Assembly: GCA_036675265.1 (NCBI GenBank)
Contig: JAKFFJ010000017.1
Span: 3,697 to 67,696, forward strand
Direction of reading: 5' to 3'
DNA length: 64,000 nucleotides
Source of the DNA: CAMPJU01 sp036675265
Lineage (GTDB): Bacteria > Pseudomonadota > Gammaproteobacteria > Xanthomonadales > Xanthomonadaceae
Shown: positions 44,696 to 52,803 of the stretch, in pieces
How the letters are laid out: every line of letters begins with the position of its first letter
Numbering within the stretch: the stretch's first letter is position 1
Made by a program: the position numbers and the translations under genes
Notes under the pieces: model-generated
Seen by the model: the letters and a program-made list of their open reading frames with translations, nothing else
What the model was told of the DNA's origin: nothing
The model's database searches: none

Positions 44696-45425
44696 TGCCG
44701 CCGAACTCCGGCTGCATGGGCTGAACGCGATCCTGGCCGTCCACGCGCGACGGCCGCACGCGATCCGGAAGGTGTGGTTGCGCGAGGACCGGATCGGCGC
44801 CCTGCAGCCGGTGCTGAAATGGTGCGCCGCGCATCGTGTCGGCTACCGGGTGGTGGAGGACGAAGACCTGCGCAAGCTGGCGTCCACGACGCACCACGAG
44901 GGCGTGGTCGCCGACGTGCTGCGGGAGGAACCCCACGTGCTCACCACCTGGCTGCGTGCGCTTCCGGAAGGGCCGTGCTGCGCGCTGTGGCTCGACGGCG
45001 TCGGCAACCCGCACAACCTGGGCGCCATCCTGCGCAGCGCGGCGCACTTCGGCGTCGCCGCGGTGCTGCTGCCGAAGGATGCACCGCTGGCGCTGTCGGG
45101 CGCGGCCGCGCGCGTGGCCGAAGGCGGCGCGGAGGCCGTGCCGTTCGTGCGCATGGGGCGCAGCGACAACGCCATCGCCCAGTTGCGGGGCGCCGGCTTC
45201 CGGCTGGCGGCGACCGTGGTCCACGGCGGTGGCGACCTGTTCGCCGCGGCGCTGCCCGAGCGGGTGGTGTTCGTCCTGGGCGCGGAGGGCGGGGGCATGG
45301 ACCCCGCATTGGCGGGCGCCTGCGACCTGCGCCTGTCGATTCCCGGCAGCGGGGCGGTGGAGAGCCTCAACGTGTCCGCCGCCACCGCGGTGCTCTTGGC
45401 GGCGTGGGTTCAGCGGGGCGGTTGA
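44685..45425 (+). CDS. TrmH-family (SPOUT) RNA 2'-O-methyltransferase
   Basis: SAM-dependent methyltransferase with the SPOUT trefoil knot. 246 residues: N-terminal substrate-binding domain beginning LHGLNAILAV, then motif 1 LDGVGNPHNLGAILRSAAHFG, motif 2 FVLGAEGGGMDPAL and motif 3 SIPGSGAVESLNVSAATAVLL, all intact. Members methylate rRNA (RlmB, G2251) or tRNA (TrmH, G18). The N-terminal domain resembles RlmB-type proteins, but the target cannot be fixed from sequence. It overlaps the symporter gene by 11 bases and is followed three bases later by the putative peptidase gene. Confidence 0.88.
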   Translation: MAGDAAELRLHGLNAILAVHARRPHAIRKVWLREDRIGALQPVLKWCAAHRVGYRVVEDEDLRKLASTTHHEGVVADVLREEPHVLTTWLRALPEGPCCALWLDGVGNPHNLGAILRSAAHFGVAAVLLPKDAPLALSGAAARVAEGGAEAVPFVRMGRSDNAIAQLRGAGFRLAATVVHGGGDLFAAALPERVVFVLGAEGGGMDPALAGACDLRLSIPGSGAVESLNVSAATAVLLAAWVQRGG

Positions 45426-45428
45426 ATC

Positions 45429-46670
45429 ATGCGCGCCATGCGCCCGTTCCCGTCCCCCATCCAGTTGTCAGTACTGTCCGCACTGTTGCTGTTGCTGTTG
45501 CCATTGGCGGCAGCGGCATCCGATTTCGCGCTGGATTACCGGGTGGCGCTGCTCCCCGCGAGCGGCGAGGCGCAGGTCGTCATCGCCACGGCGCCGATCG
45601 ACGGTCGCCTCATCCGCGTGCGCGTGCCGCTGGACCGCGACCGCTACCACGCGGTGCGCGCGGACGGCGCGCTCAGCCGAGACGGCGACGATTACACCTG
45701 GGACGTGCCGCGCGACGGCGGCACGTTGCAGTACCGCGTGCGCATCGACCACGAGCGCCGCGGCGACGGCTACGACGCCCGCATCACCCGGGACTGGGCC
45801 GTGCTGCGCGGCGACGACCTGGTGCCGCCACTGCGGGCGACGGTCACCCGGGGCGCCGACGCGCGCGCGCGCCTGCGCTTCGCGCTGCCGAAGGGATGGA
45901 GCGCGGAAGTCCCGTATGGCCGCAGCAACGACGGCAAGGCCTACGTGGTCGTGGATCCCGAGCGGCGCATGGATCGCCCGGAAGGCTGGATGATCTTCGG
46001 CAAGCTCGGCGTGCGCCGCGACCGCATCGCCGGCATGCGCGTCGCGGTCGCGGCACCCACCGGGCAGGACGTGCATCGCGGGGACCTGCTCGCCTTCGTC
46101 ACCGCGCTCGGCCCCGAACTCGAACGGGCCTTCGGGGACCTTCCGCCACGCCTGCTGCTGGTCCAGGCCGCCGACCCGATGTGGCGCGGCGGGCTGTCCG
46201 GCCCGCGCTCGCTCTACCTGCACCAGGAGCGCCCGCTGATCAGCGAGAACGGCAGCAGCACGCCGGCGCACGAGCTCGTCCACGTGGTCACGCGCCTGCG
46301 CGGCGCGAGGGACGACGACTGGATCGTGGAGGGACTGGCCGAGTACTACTCGATCGAACTGCCGCGCCGGGCGGGCCTGCTCAGCGACAGCCGCGCGCGG
46401 AAGGCATTCGACTGGATGCGCGGGCACGGCGAAGGCGTCGACCGGCTCGACACCAACCGCTCCCGCGAGGAAACCACGGCGCGCGCGGTCGAGCTGTTCG
46501 CGGACCTGGCGGCCGAGATCGATCGCGCCACAGACGGCAAGCGCGACCTCGACGACGTCGTCCGGCGCCTGCTCCCCGACCGCGAAGTCTCCCGCGAAAG
46601 CCTCCGCGACGCCGCCCGCGAAGTGCTCGGGCGCAAGTCGAAAGTCCTGGATTCGCCGTTGCTGGAATGA
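45429..46670 (+). CDS. Putative secreted zinc peptidase (HELVH)
   Basis: 413 residues with a long signal peptide (about 1-30, LSALLLLLLPLAAAA). The first 200 residues are beta-rich and without known motif. Near residue 280 PAHELVHVV gives an HExxH zinc site, and about 20 residues on WIVEGLAEYYS supplies the third ligand Glu, the gluzincin arrangement also seen in M61 glycyl aminopeptidases and M1. I place it in clan MA but not in a named family. ATG 45429 or 45438 are both possible starts. It is three bases behind the methyltransferase gene and is followed by a 317-base gap with two inverted-repeat elements. Confidence 0.75.
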   Translation: MRAMRPFPSPIQLSVLSALLLLLLPLAAAASDFALDYRVALLPASGEAQVVIATAPIDGRLIRVRVPLDRDRYHAVRADGALSRDGDDYTWDVPRDGGTLQYRVRIDHERRGDGYDARITRDWAVLRGDDLVPPLRATVTRGADARARLRFALPKGWSAEVPYGRSNDGKAYVVVDPERRMDRPEGWMIFGKLGVRRDRIAGMRVAVAAPTGQDVHRGDLLAFVTALGPELERAFGDLPPRLLLVQAADPMWRGGLSGPRSLYLHQERPLISENGSSTPAHELVHVVTRLRGARDDDWIVEGLAEYYSIELPRRAGLLSDSRARKAFDWMRGHGEGVDRLDTNRSREETTARAVELFADLAAEIDRATDGKRDLDDVVRRLLPDREVSRESLRDAAREVLGRKSKVLDSPLLE

Positions 46671-46694
46671 GGGCGGCGGGTCGCCTTCGCGGGT

Positions 46695-46800
46695 GGCGGA
46701 GTTGCCTGTCCCTGCCGGGACACGCCGTGAATACGTCCATGTAGGCTAATCCGCGCCATCCATGGCGCGTATTGTCCCGGCAGGGACAGGCAACTCCGCC
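46695..46800. repeat. Inverted-repeat element C
   Basis: Perfect 28-bp inverted repeat (46695-46722 and 46773-46800) around a core in reverse orientation to B and D. Inside are the hairpin CGCGCCA-TCCA-TGGCGCG (46752-46769) and a linker whose complement contains TAGCCTACATGGACGTATT, close to the linker of B and D. The inner end of the arms (CGGGACA) is shared with the other copies; the outer 20 bases are not. Confidence 0.85.
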
Positions 46801-46854
46801 CTCGAAGGTCTTCCGGCGCTTTTGTTGAATGGCAGGCGCTACGCAACTTGCGAA

Positions 46855-46960
46855 GGCGCATCCGTGGCTCCCAAGCGGGACACTCAGCGCCATGGATGGC
46901 GCTGAGTAGCCTACATGGACGTACTTGCGGCGTGTCCCGCTTGGGAGCCACGGATGCGCC
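46855..46960. repeat. Inverted-repeat element D
   Basis: Perfect 29-bp inverted repeat (46855-46883 and 46932-46960) around a 64-base core identical to element B: CGGGACAC, hairpin TCAGCGCCA-TGGA-TGGCGCTGA, linker with CCTACATGGACGTACTT, GTGTCCCG. The outer arm sequence (beginning GGCGCATCCGTGGCTCCC) is unlike that of A, B or C. It lies between two converging peptidase genes; the 54 bases between C and D show no other feature. Confidence 0.88.
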
Positions 46961-46987
46961 CCCTGCGCATCGTTCCCGCCACCCTAC

Positions 46988-48379
46988 CTACGGAGCAACA
47001 GGCGCTTTCGGTGCGCTGCCCCATGTGCCCTCGGCGTCCGCGGCCAGGTATGCGAACACGGCATAGGCCGCGACGTTCTGGGCGAGGGCGGCGGGGTCGA
47101 TCTTGTCGAGGGTGTCGTCGGGGGTGTGGTGCAGGTCGAAGTAGTCGGTGCCGTCCTGGCGGAGCGTGGCCCACGCGATGCCGAGGTCGCGGAGCGGACC
47201 GATGTCGGGGCCGGGGCCGCCTTCGCCGGGCGTGTGCACGATGCCCAGCGGGGCGAGCGCCTTGGCGATGCGGGCGTCCGCGGCTGCCGCTTCCGGTGCA
47301 CCGGAGCTGGCGTAGGCGTAGATGCGGCCCGCGCCGAAATCGCTCTCGGCCGCGACCTGGTGCAGCGCGACCTCGTCGGCGTGCGCGGCGGCATAGCCCT
47401 TCGCGCCGGACAGCCCGTGCTCCTCGTTGGCGAACGCCACCACGCGGATCGTGCGCGCCGGCGCGCGCGGCAGGTCGCCGATCAGCTTGCCGGCGGCCAT
47501 GGTGATGCCGATGCCGGCGCCGTCGTCGATCGCGCCGGTGCCCAGGTCCCAGGAATCCAGGTGCGCCCCGATCAGCACGACTTCCCCTGGTCGCTCGCTG
47601 CCCGTGATCTCGCCGATGACGTTGTGCGAGGTCGCGGTGCCGTCCCAGCCGACGTCGAGCGCGATGCGCACGCGGACCGGCTCGCCCAGGGCCAGCAGGC
47701 GCGTGAGCTGGTCGGCATCGGGGATCGACAGGGCCGCTGCCGGGATCGGCACGAGGCCTTCCTCGTAGCGCGTGCCGCCGGTGTGCGGGTTGCGGTGCGA
47801 GTCGGTGCCGGCGGAACGCATGAGGTAACCGATTGCGCCGGCGCGGATCGCCGCCGACGGGCCGCGCGAACGCACCTGCGAGCCGGGACCGTAACCGCTG
47901 CCGTCGCGCGCGCGGGCCATCTCGTAATCAACGAACGCGATCCTGCCCGCCAGCGATCCGGCCGGCGCCGCCTGCAACGACGCGAGGTCGGGGAAGCGCA
48001 CGATCCCGCCCTCGACCGTGCCGCCCGGGCTGCCGCCCAGCGCCGTGACCACCAGCGGTTGCGCGTGCGCGCCCAGGACCTCGGCGCGTTCGCTGCGACG
48101 CACCCAGCGCGGGAATGTCACGGCCTCGGTCCACACCTTGTCGTAGCCCAGGGCGCGGAACCTGGCCTCGGCCCAGGCGACCGCGCGTGCATCGGCTTCG
48201 CTGCCGCCGGGGCGTGGTCCGACTTCGGTCGTCAGCGACTCGACGATGCGGTAGCCGAGGTCGCTGGCGAGCGCCGCCTCGCGCAACTGGGCTGCCGTGT
48301 CCTGCGCCCGGGCGGCAGGGGCGAACAGGAACGAGGCAAGCAACGGCAGGGCGATGGCACGCGACGTGGCAACAGGCAT
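46988..48379 (-). CDS. M28-family zinc aminopeptidase, secreted
   Basis: 463 residues with a signal peptide (LPLLASFLFAPAARA). A PA (protease-associated) domain lies at about 120-250 and an M28 catalytic domain at about 250-450. The five zinc ligands are visible: AHLDSWD, GAIDDGAG, FANEEHG (with the catalytic Glu ahead), AAESDFGAG and DLHHTPDDTLDKI. It resembles carboxypeptidase Q/leucine aminopeptidase-like enzymes that trim peptides in the periplasm or outside. It is downstream of mscL on the same strand with an eight-base gap, so possibly co-transcribed, and converges with the HELVH peptidase across the repeat region. Confidence 0.93.
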   Translation of the reverse strand: MPVATSRAIALPLLASFLFAPAARAQDTAAQLREAALASDLGYRIVESLTTEVGPRPGGSEADARAVAWAEARFRALGYDKVWTEAVTFPRWVRRSERAEVLGAHAQPLVVTALGGSPGGTVEGGIVRFPDLASLQAAPAGSLAGRIAFVDYEMARARDGSGYGPGSQVRSRGPSAAIRAGAIGYLMRSAGTDSHRNPHTGGTRYEEGLVPIPAAALSIPDADQLTRLLALGEPVRVRIALDVGWDGTATSHNVIGEITGSERPGEVVLIGAHLDSWDLGTGAIDDGAGIGITMAAGKLIGDLPRAPARTIRVVAFANEEHGLSGAKGYAAAHADEVALHQVAAESDFGAGRIYAYASSGAPEAAAADARIAKALAPLGIVHTPGEGGPGPDIGPLRDLGIAWATLRQDGTDYFDLHHTPDDTLDKIDPAALAQNVAAYAVFAYLAADAEGTWGSAPKAPVAP

Positions 48380-48387
48380 GGAATTCC

Positions 48388-48792
48388 TCAGCGCTTGAGC
48401 GAATCGCGGATCTCCCGCAGCAGCAGGATCTCCTCGGAAGGGGCGGCGGGGGCGGCTTCGGCCGGCTTGTTCATCCGGTTGTACGCCCTGACCACCAGGA
48501 AGATGACGAACGCGATGACCAGGAAGTCGATGAGGGTCTGGAGGAAGGCGCCGTAGGTGACCACCGGCGCGGCGGCTTCCTGCGCCGCCGCGAGGCTGGC
48601 GTAGTCCTTGCCGTCCAGCGCGACGTAGAGCTGCGAGAAATCCACGCCGCCCATCGCCAGCCCGACCACCGGCATGATCATCCCGTCGACCAGCGCGGTG
48701 ACGATCCTGCCGAAGGCCGCGCCGATCACCACGGCGACCGCCAGGTCCAGCACGTTGCCGCGGGCGATGAAGGCCTTGAATTCATTGATCAC
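48388..48792 (-). CDS. mscL: Large-conductance mechanosensitive channel
   Basis: Homopentameric inner-membrane channel that opens under high membrane tension and protects against hypo-osmotic shock. 134 residues: INEFKAFIARGNVLDLAVAV and VIGAAFGRIV form TM1 and the pore, IDFLVIAFVIFLVVRAYNRM is TM2, and EEILLLREIRDSLK is the C-terminal bundle. It starts with GTG at 48792, which overlaps the stop of the FAA hydrolase gene by four bases. Confidence 0.97.
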   Translation of the reverse strand: MINEFKAFIARGNVLDLAVAVVIGAAFGRIVTALVDGMIMPVVGLAMGGVDFSQLYVALDGKDYASLAAAQEAAAPVVTYGAFLQTLIDFLVIAFVIFLVVRAYNRMNKPAEAAPAAPSEEILLLREIRDSLKR

Positions 48793-49502
48793 GTGATCGT
48801 TCCTTCCAGTTCGAGCAGGTCGTCCAGTGCCGCGCGGAACCGGTTGCCGGTGGACAACGGGCCGACGCCGGCCGGCGTGCCCATGAACACCAGGTCGCCC
48901 GCGCGGAGCGCATAGAGCTTCGACAGTTCATGCAGGATCTCGGGGACCGACCAGGTCATCCGGTCGAGCGTCGAGGACTGCCGCGTCACGCCGTCCACGT
49001 CCAGCGACAGGGTGCGGTGGCCCAGCGTGCCCACCGCGGCAGCGGGCAGCAGCGCGCTCGCGGGCGCGGCGAAATCGAAACTCTTGCCCGTGTCCCAGGG
49101 CAGCCCCCTGGACTTGGCCGCGGCCTGCAGGTCGCGCCGTGTCAGGTCCAGGCCGATGCCGTAGCCGAACACCAGGGCGCCCGCGCCGGCGGGCGACACG
49201 GTGCCGGCAGGCGCGTCATGGCCGAGCGCCACCACGAGCTCGACTTCGTGGTGCAGCTCGCGCGTGCCGGGCGGATACGGGATGTCGCCGCCGCCCGGCA
49301 CCAGCGCATCGGCAGGCTTGAGGAAGAACACGGGGCTGCCCCGGTCGGCACCTGCGGCGGGTGCGGCCGCACCCATCTCGCGCGCGTGGTCGGCGAAGTT
49401 GCGGCCGACGCAATAGATGCGGCGGACCGGGAACCAGGCGTCGTCGTGCGCGCCGGCGACGCGCAGGCAGGGTTGCGGCGGAGGGGGGAAGACGAAGGCC
49501 AC
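48789..49502 (-). CDS. Fumarylacetoacetate hydrolase-family protein
   Basis: 237 residues of the FAH fold (2-hydroxyhepta-2,4-diene-1,7-dioate isomerase, acylpyruvase or oxaloacetate decarboxylase type). RIYCVGRNFADHAREMG opens the domain. Metal ligands are in LHHEVELVVALG (Glu-x-Glu type), the aspartate of GYGIGLDLTRRDLQ, and GDLVFMGTPAGVGPL follows. Members hydrolyse C-C bonds in beta-diketo acids or tautomerise oxaloacetate; the substrate is not evident here. GTG 49502 is the chosen start, nine bases after the stop of the small membrane protein; the frame continues far upstream as a shadow. Confidence 0.88.
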   Translation of the reverse strand: MAFVFPPPPQPCLRVAGAHDDAWFPVRRIYCVGRNFADHAREMGAAAPAAGADRGSPVFFLKPADALVPGGGDIPYPPGTRELHHEVELVVALGHDAPAGTVSPAGAGALVFGYGIGLDLTRRDLQAAAKSRGLPWDTGKSFDFAAPASALLPAAAVGTLGHRTLSLDVDGVTRQSSTLDRMTWSVPEILHELSKLYALRAGDLVFMGTPAGVGPLSTGNRFRAALDDLLELEGTIT

Positions 49503-49510
49503 GCGCCGCG

Positions 49511-49792
49511 TCAGCGGGCGAGTGGCAGGCCGGACTTGCCGACGATCCTGTATTCGCCCTCGACCACGTCGCGCGGGCGCGCGGCAGGCCGGTTGCGCTG
49601 GCGCAGCAGGCGCAGCCCCAGGCCGGCGAGCAGCATCGCGGTGCCGGCGAACAACCCGAGCACCAGCATCGCCGCGAGCACGACCAGGCCGACGAGCCCG
49701 GCCACCAGGCGCAGCAGCGGATTGCGCGGCTTGCGCGGCGCGAAGGCGGCTTGCAGGCGGGACGAGTCGAAACGGAAGGCGCGAACGAACAT
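49511..49792 (-). CDS. Small two-helix membrane protein, hypothetical
   Basis: 93 residues. A basic N-terminal segment (SSRLQAAFAPRKPRNPLLR) is followed by a long hydrophobic region (LVAGLVGLVVLAAMLVLGLFAGTAM in two overlapping helices) and a basic tail ending VEGEYRIVGKSGLPLAR. The VxGEYRxV motif near the C-terminus is seen in other short proteobacterial membrane proteins of unknown role. Start at ATG 49792, since the open frame beyond it is unlike the family and overlaps the divergent Rieske gene's leader. It lies eight bases before the FAA hydrolase gene. Function unknown. Confidence 0.7.
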   Translation of the reverse strand: MFVRAFRFDSSRLQAAFAPRKPRNPLLRLVAGLVGLVVLAAMLVLGLFAGTAMLLAGLGLRLLRQRNRPAARPRDVVEGEYRIVGKSGLPLAR

Positions 49793-49854
49793 CGGCGAAT
49801 GACACAATGGCGGCGGACCGGGCGGGCAGTATCGGGTGATGAACAGGTGAGTAT

Positions 49855-50256
49855 GTGAGGATCTCGTTAAACGACGCGGCCGGGCCGGCTGGCGAGGCCC
49901 GAACTGAGACGGAAGGCGCACCCCCGGCGTTGTCCGCACTGTCGCAGTTGCCGGACGGCGAGGTCTGCGCGGCGGACGCCACCATCGGCGGTGAACCCGA
50001 GTCGCTGCTGCTGCACCGCGACGGCGACGACGTGCGCGCCTGGCTCAACGTCTGCCCGCATGCCGGCCGCCGGCTCGACTGGTCGCCCGGCAAGTTCCTC
50101 CGCACCCGGGACGGCGGGCTGGTGTGCGCGGTGCATGGCGCCACCTTCGAGCTCGGTGCCGGCGAATGCGTTTCCGGACCCTGCCGCGGCGAGCACCTGC
50201 GCGCGGTGCCGATCGTGGTGCGCGACGGCGCCGTCTGGCTCGCGTCAGAAGAGTAG
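49855..50256 (+). CDS. Rieske [2Fe-2S] domain protein
   Basis: 133-residue soluble protein consisting of one Rieske domain, with ligands in NVCPHAGRRLDW and GLVCAVHGATFEL (CxH and CxxH). No signal peptide or membrane anchor, so a small cytoplasmic ferredoxin-like electron carrier is likely. The start is GTG 49855; it is the only start codon close to the domain with AGGTGAG ahead. A CACAAT -10-like box lies at 49803-49808. Its final 12 bases overlap the end of the convergent SLC13 gene. The redox partner is not visible nearby. Confidence 0.88.
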   Translation: MRISLNDAAGPAGEARTETEGAPPALSALSQLPDGEVCAADATIGGEPESLLLHRDGDDVRAWLNVCPHAGRRLDWSPGKFLRTRDGGLVCAVHGATFELGAGECVSGPCRGEHLRAVPIVVRDGAVWLASEE

Positions 50257-52086
50257 GTTCACCGCGATCACCACGATCACCAGGTAGACGAGCGACAGCG
50301 GCCCCGCGACGCGCCAGAGGTCGGCGCTGCGGTAGTCCGCAGGACCGGTGATCATCGACATGATCGGGTTGGACGCGGTCATGAAGTTGTTGGACGCCGA
50401 AAGCGCGACGATCAGCGCGAACACCGTCGGGTCGCCACCGGCGGCGAGCGCCAGGTTGATGGCCATCGGCACCATCACGATCGTCGCGCCGACGTGGCTG
50501 ATCACCAGTGAGAAGATCGACGTGAGCAGCGCCAGCGCCGCCTGCAGGATCCAGTCCGGCAGGTCCTGTGGCAGCTGGTCCAGGGTGTTCCCTGCGATCC
50601 ACGCGGCCGCGCCGCTGCTGTCCATCGCCCAGCCCAGCGGGATCAGGCAGGCCATCAGGAACACGGTCTTCCAGTTGATCGACGCATAGGCCTCGTCGAT
50701 CTGCAGCACGCCGGTGACCAGCATGCCGGCCACGCCGGTCATCAGTGCGATGGACACCGGCAGCCGCGTGGACAGGGCCAGCAGCATGGTGACCGCGAAG
50801 ACCACCATCGCGATCTTGAACTTGTGCGGGCGCTGCTCGCCCTTGGGATAGTCGGTGACCACCACCAGGTCCTTGCCCTTGGCGGCGACGGCCAGGTCGG
50901 TCCAGATGCTGTGCAGCACCAGCATGTCGCCTGCGCGCAGCGGCACGTCGCGCACGTCCTCGCGCAGCACCTGCTTGTCCCGGTTGATGGCGAGCAGGCT
51001 GATGCCTTTCTGCTTGCGCAGCTGCAACTCGCCCGCGGTCTTGCCGAGGAACTTCGACGTCGGCGGCACCACCGCTTCGGAAATGCCGGCGCGGCTGGGG
51101 TTGAACAGGTCGCCGAAGTGGCGCAGCCGCGACGACTGGCGCAGGAAGTTGTTCTGCGCGAAATCGGCGATGGCCTGCCGGTCGCCCATCACGCCGAGCA
51201 CGCTGCCCACCCAGATGCGCGTGTCGGCCGGCGGCGCGAGCCGCGACTCGTTGCCGGACTTCAGCGCCAGCACCAGCGGCGCACGGTGCAACGCCTCGGC
51301 CTCGCCCAGCGACATGCCCACCAGCGGGCTGTCGGCCGCCACGGTCAACTCGTAGACGTCGCCCTCGATGCCGTACGCCTGCGCGAAGTAGCTCTGGGTG
51401 CGCGCAGGCGTGACGCCCTTGTCGCCGTCCTCGCGCAGCAGCCTGTCGCCGAACAGGTGGAAGTAGAGCAGGGCGGCGCCGAGCAGGGTCAGGCCGATCG
51501 GCAAGGGCGCGAACATCCGCAGTGGCTCGAGCGTCGCCACGCCCGACGGCAGGTTGGCGTTCGCCGACACCAGCAGGTCGTTGAGCAGGATCAGCGGCGA
51601 GTTGCCGACCATGGTCAGCGTGCCGCCCATCACGATGGCGGTGGCCAGCGGCAGCAGCAGGCGCGACAGCGGCAAACCCGTGCGCGACGACAGCCGCGAG
51701 GCGACCGGCAGGTAGAGCGCCATCACCGAGGGGTTCTGCATGATCGAGGAATTGAGGCCGGCCACCGCGGAGGTGAGCAGCAACAACCGGGTCTCCACGC
51801 CGTGCGCGCGTCGCAGCAGCCAGCCGGCCAGCCGGTTCAGCGCGCCGGTGCGGTCCAGGCCCGCGCCGAGGATCATGGTCGCGATGATGCTGATGACCGC
51901 GTTGCCCGAGAAGCCGTTGAACAGGTCCTCCGGCGCGACCAGCCCGGTCAGGCCCAGCAGGACCAGCACCACCAGGGCGACGACGTCGGCGCGGATCCGC
52001 TCGAACAGGAACATCGCCATCGTGAAGCCCACCAGCCCGAGCACGAGCTTCATGTCGGTGGTGAGCGTCAGCGCGGTGTCCATCAC
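50245..52086 (-). CDS. SLC13-family permease with two TrkA-C domains
   Basis: 613-residue inner-membrane transporter of the divalent anion:sodium symporter/ArsB superfamily. The N-terminal helices include NAVISIIATMILGAG and SSIMQNPSVMALYLPVA. Two regulatory TrkA-C (RCK-C) domains lie in the cytoplasmic loop (about 205-390; YELTVAADSPLVGMSLGEA and FLGKTAGELQLRKQKGIS). The second membrane half ends with HVGATIVMVPMAINLALAAGG and SNNFMTASNPIM. Such proteins carry sulfate, dicarboxylates or other anions; the substrate is not determinable. GTG 52086 or ATG 52083 are both reasonable starts, three or six bases after the trmB stop. Confidence 0.9.
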   Translation of the reverse strand: MMDTALTLTTDMKLVLGLVGFTMAMFLFERIRADVVALVVLVLLGLTGLVAPEDLFNGFSGNAVISIIATMILGAGLDRTGALNRLAGWLLRRAHGVETRLLLLTSAVAGLNSSIMQNPSVMALYLPVASRLSSRTGLPLSRLLLPLATAIVMGGTLTMVGNSPLILLNDLLVSANANLPSGVATLEPLRMFAPLPIGLTLLGAALLYFHLFGDRLLREDGDKGVTPARTQSYFAQAYGIEGDVYELTVAADSPLVGMSLGEAEALHRAPLVLALKSGNESRLAPPADTRIWVGSVLGVMGDRQAIADFAQNNFLRQSSRLRHFGDLFNPSRAGISEAVVPPTSKFLGKTAGELQLRKQKGISLLAINRDKQVLREDVRDVPLRAGDMLVLHSIWTDLAVAAKGKDLVVVTDYPKGEQRPHKFKIAMVVFAVTMLLALSTRLPVSIALMTGVAGMLVTGVLQIDEAYASINWKTVFLMACLIPLGWAMDSSGAAAWIAGNTLDQLPQDLPDWILQAALALLTSIFSLVISHVGATIVMVPMAINLALAAGGDPTVFALIVALSASNNFMTASNPIMSMITGPADYRSADLWRVAGPLSLVYLVIVVIAVNLLF

Positions 52087-52089
52087 GTG

Positions 52090-52803
52090 TCAGGCGTCCG
52101 GCGTCTTGTCGTAGACCAGGTCCCAGACCCCGTGGCCCAGGCGCAGGCCGCGGGCCTCGAAGTGCGTCTGCGGGCGCCAGGGCGGCCGAGGCACCGCGCC
52201 GCGCGGGCCAGCCCGGTTGGCGATGCCCGGCGTCGCGTCCAGCACGTCCCACATCTGCCCGGCATAGTCCTGCCAATCGGTCGCGAGGTGCAAGCGCCCG
52301 CCGGGTGCGAGCTTGCGCACGAGCAGGGCGGCGAAGCCCGCGCTCACCAGGCGCCGCTTGTTGTGGCGCTTCTTGTGCCAGGGATCCGGGAAGTAGATCC
52401 GGACTTCGTCCAGGCTCCCGTCGACCATCTCGTGCTCGAGCACCTCGACCGCGTCGTGGTGGTACAGGCGCACGTTGCGGGCATCGTCCGCGTCCAGCGC
52501 GTTGAGCAGGCGGCCGACGCCGGGGGCGTGGACCTCGATGCCGACATGGTCGCGGTCGGGATCGCGCGCGGCGGAGAAGCGCAACGCCTCGCCGTTGCCG
52601 AACCCGATCTCCAGCACGCGCGGCGCCTGGCGCCCGAACACGGCATCGAGGTCGCGCGGCGTGCCCGCGTAGTCCAGGCCGAAGCGGGGCCACAACGCAT
52701 CGAACGCGCGTTGCTGCGCCGGCGTGAACCGGCCCTGGCGCAACACGAAGCTGCGGATCCTGCGCTGGCCCTCCGTGACGGTGAAGGGCTTGGGACCCGC
52801 CAT
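52090..52803 (-). CDS. trmB: tRNA (guanine-N7-)-methyltransferase
   Basis: Methylates G46 in the variable loop of tRNAs using SAM. 237 residues: SAM-binding motif VLEIGFGNGEALRF, acidic ribose-binding GIEVHAPGVGRLL, the catalytic-site motif IYFPDPWHKKRHNKRR, and FEARGLRLGHGVWDLVY near the end. ATG 52803 overlaps the thiG stop by one base (TGATG), a coupling of thiG and trmB seen in related bacteria. The longer upstream frame is a shadow of thiG. Confidence 0.96.
   Translation of the reverse strand: MAGPKPFTVTEGQRRIRSFVLRQGRFTPAQQRAFDALWPRFGLDYAGTPRDLDAVFGRQAPRVLEIGFGNGEALRFSAARDPDRDHVGIEVHAPGVGRLLNALDADDARNVRLYHHDAVEVLEHEMVDGSLDEVRIYFPDPWHKKRHNKRRLVSAGFAALLVRKLAPGGRLHLATDWQDYAGQMWDVLDATPGIANRAGPRGAVPRPPWRPQTHFEARGLRLGHGVWDLVYDKTPDA

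Noticed and set aside
46346..47174. Minus- and plus-strand frames over elements C and D.
   Set aside because: Translations of inverted repeats with no ribosome-binding sites or domains.
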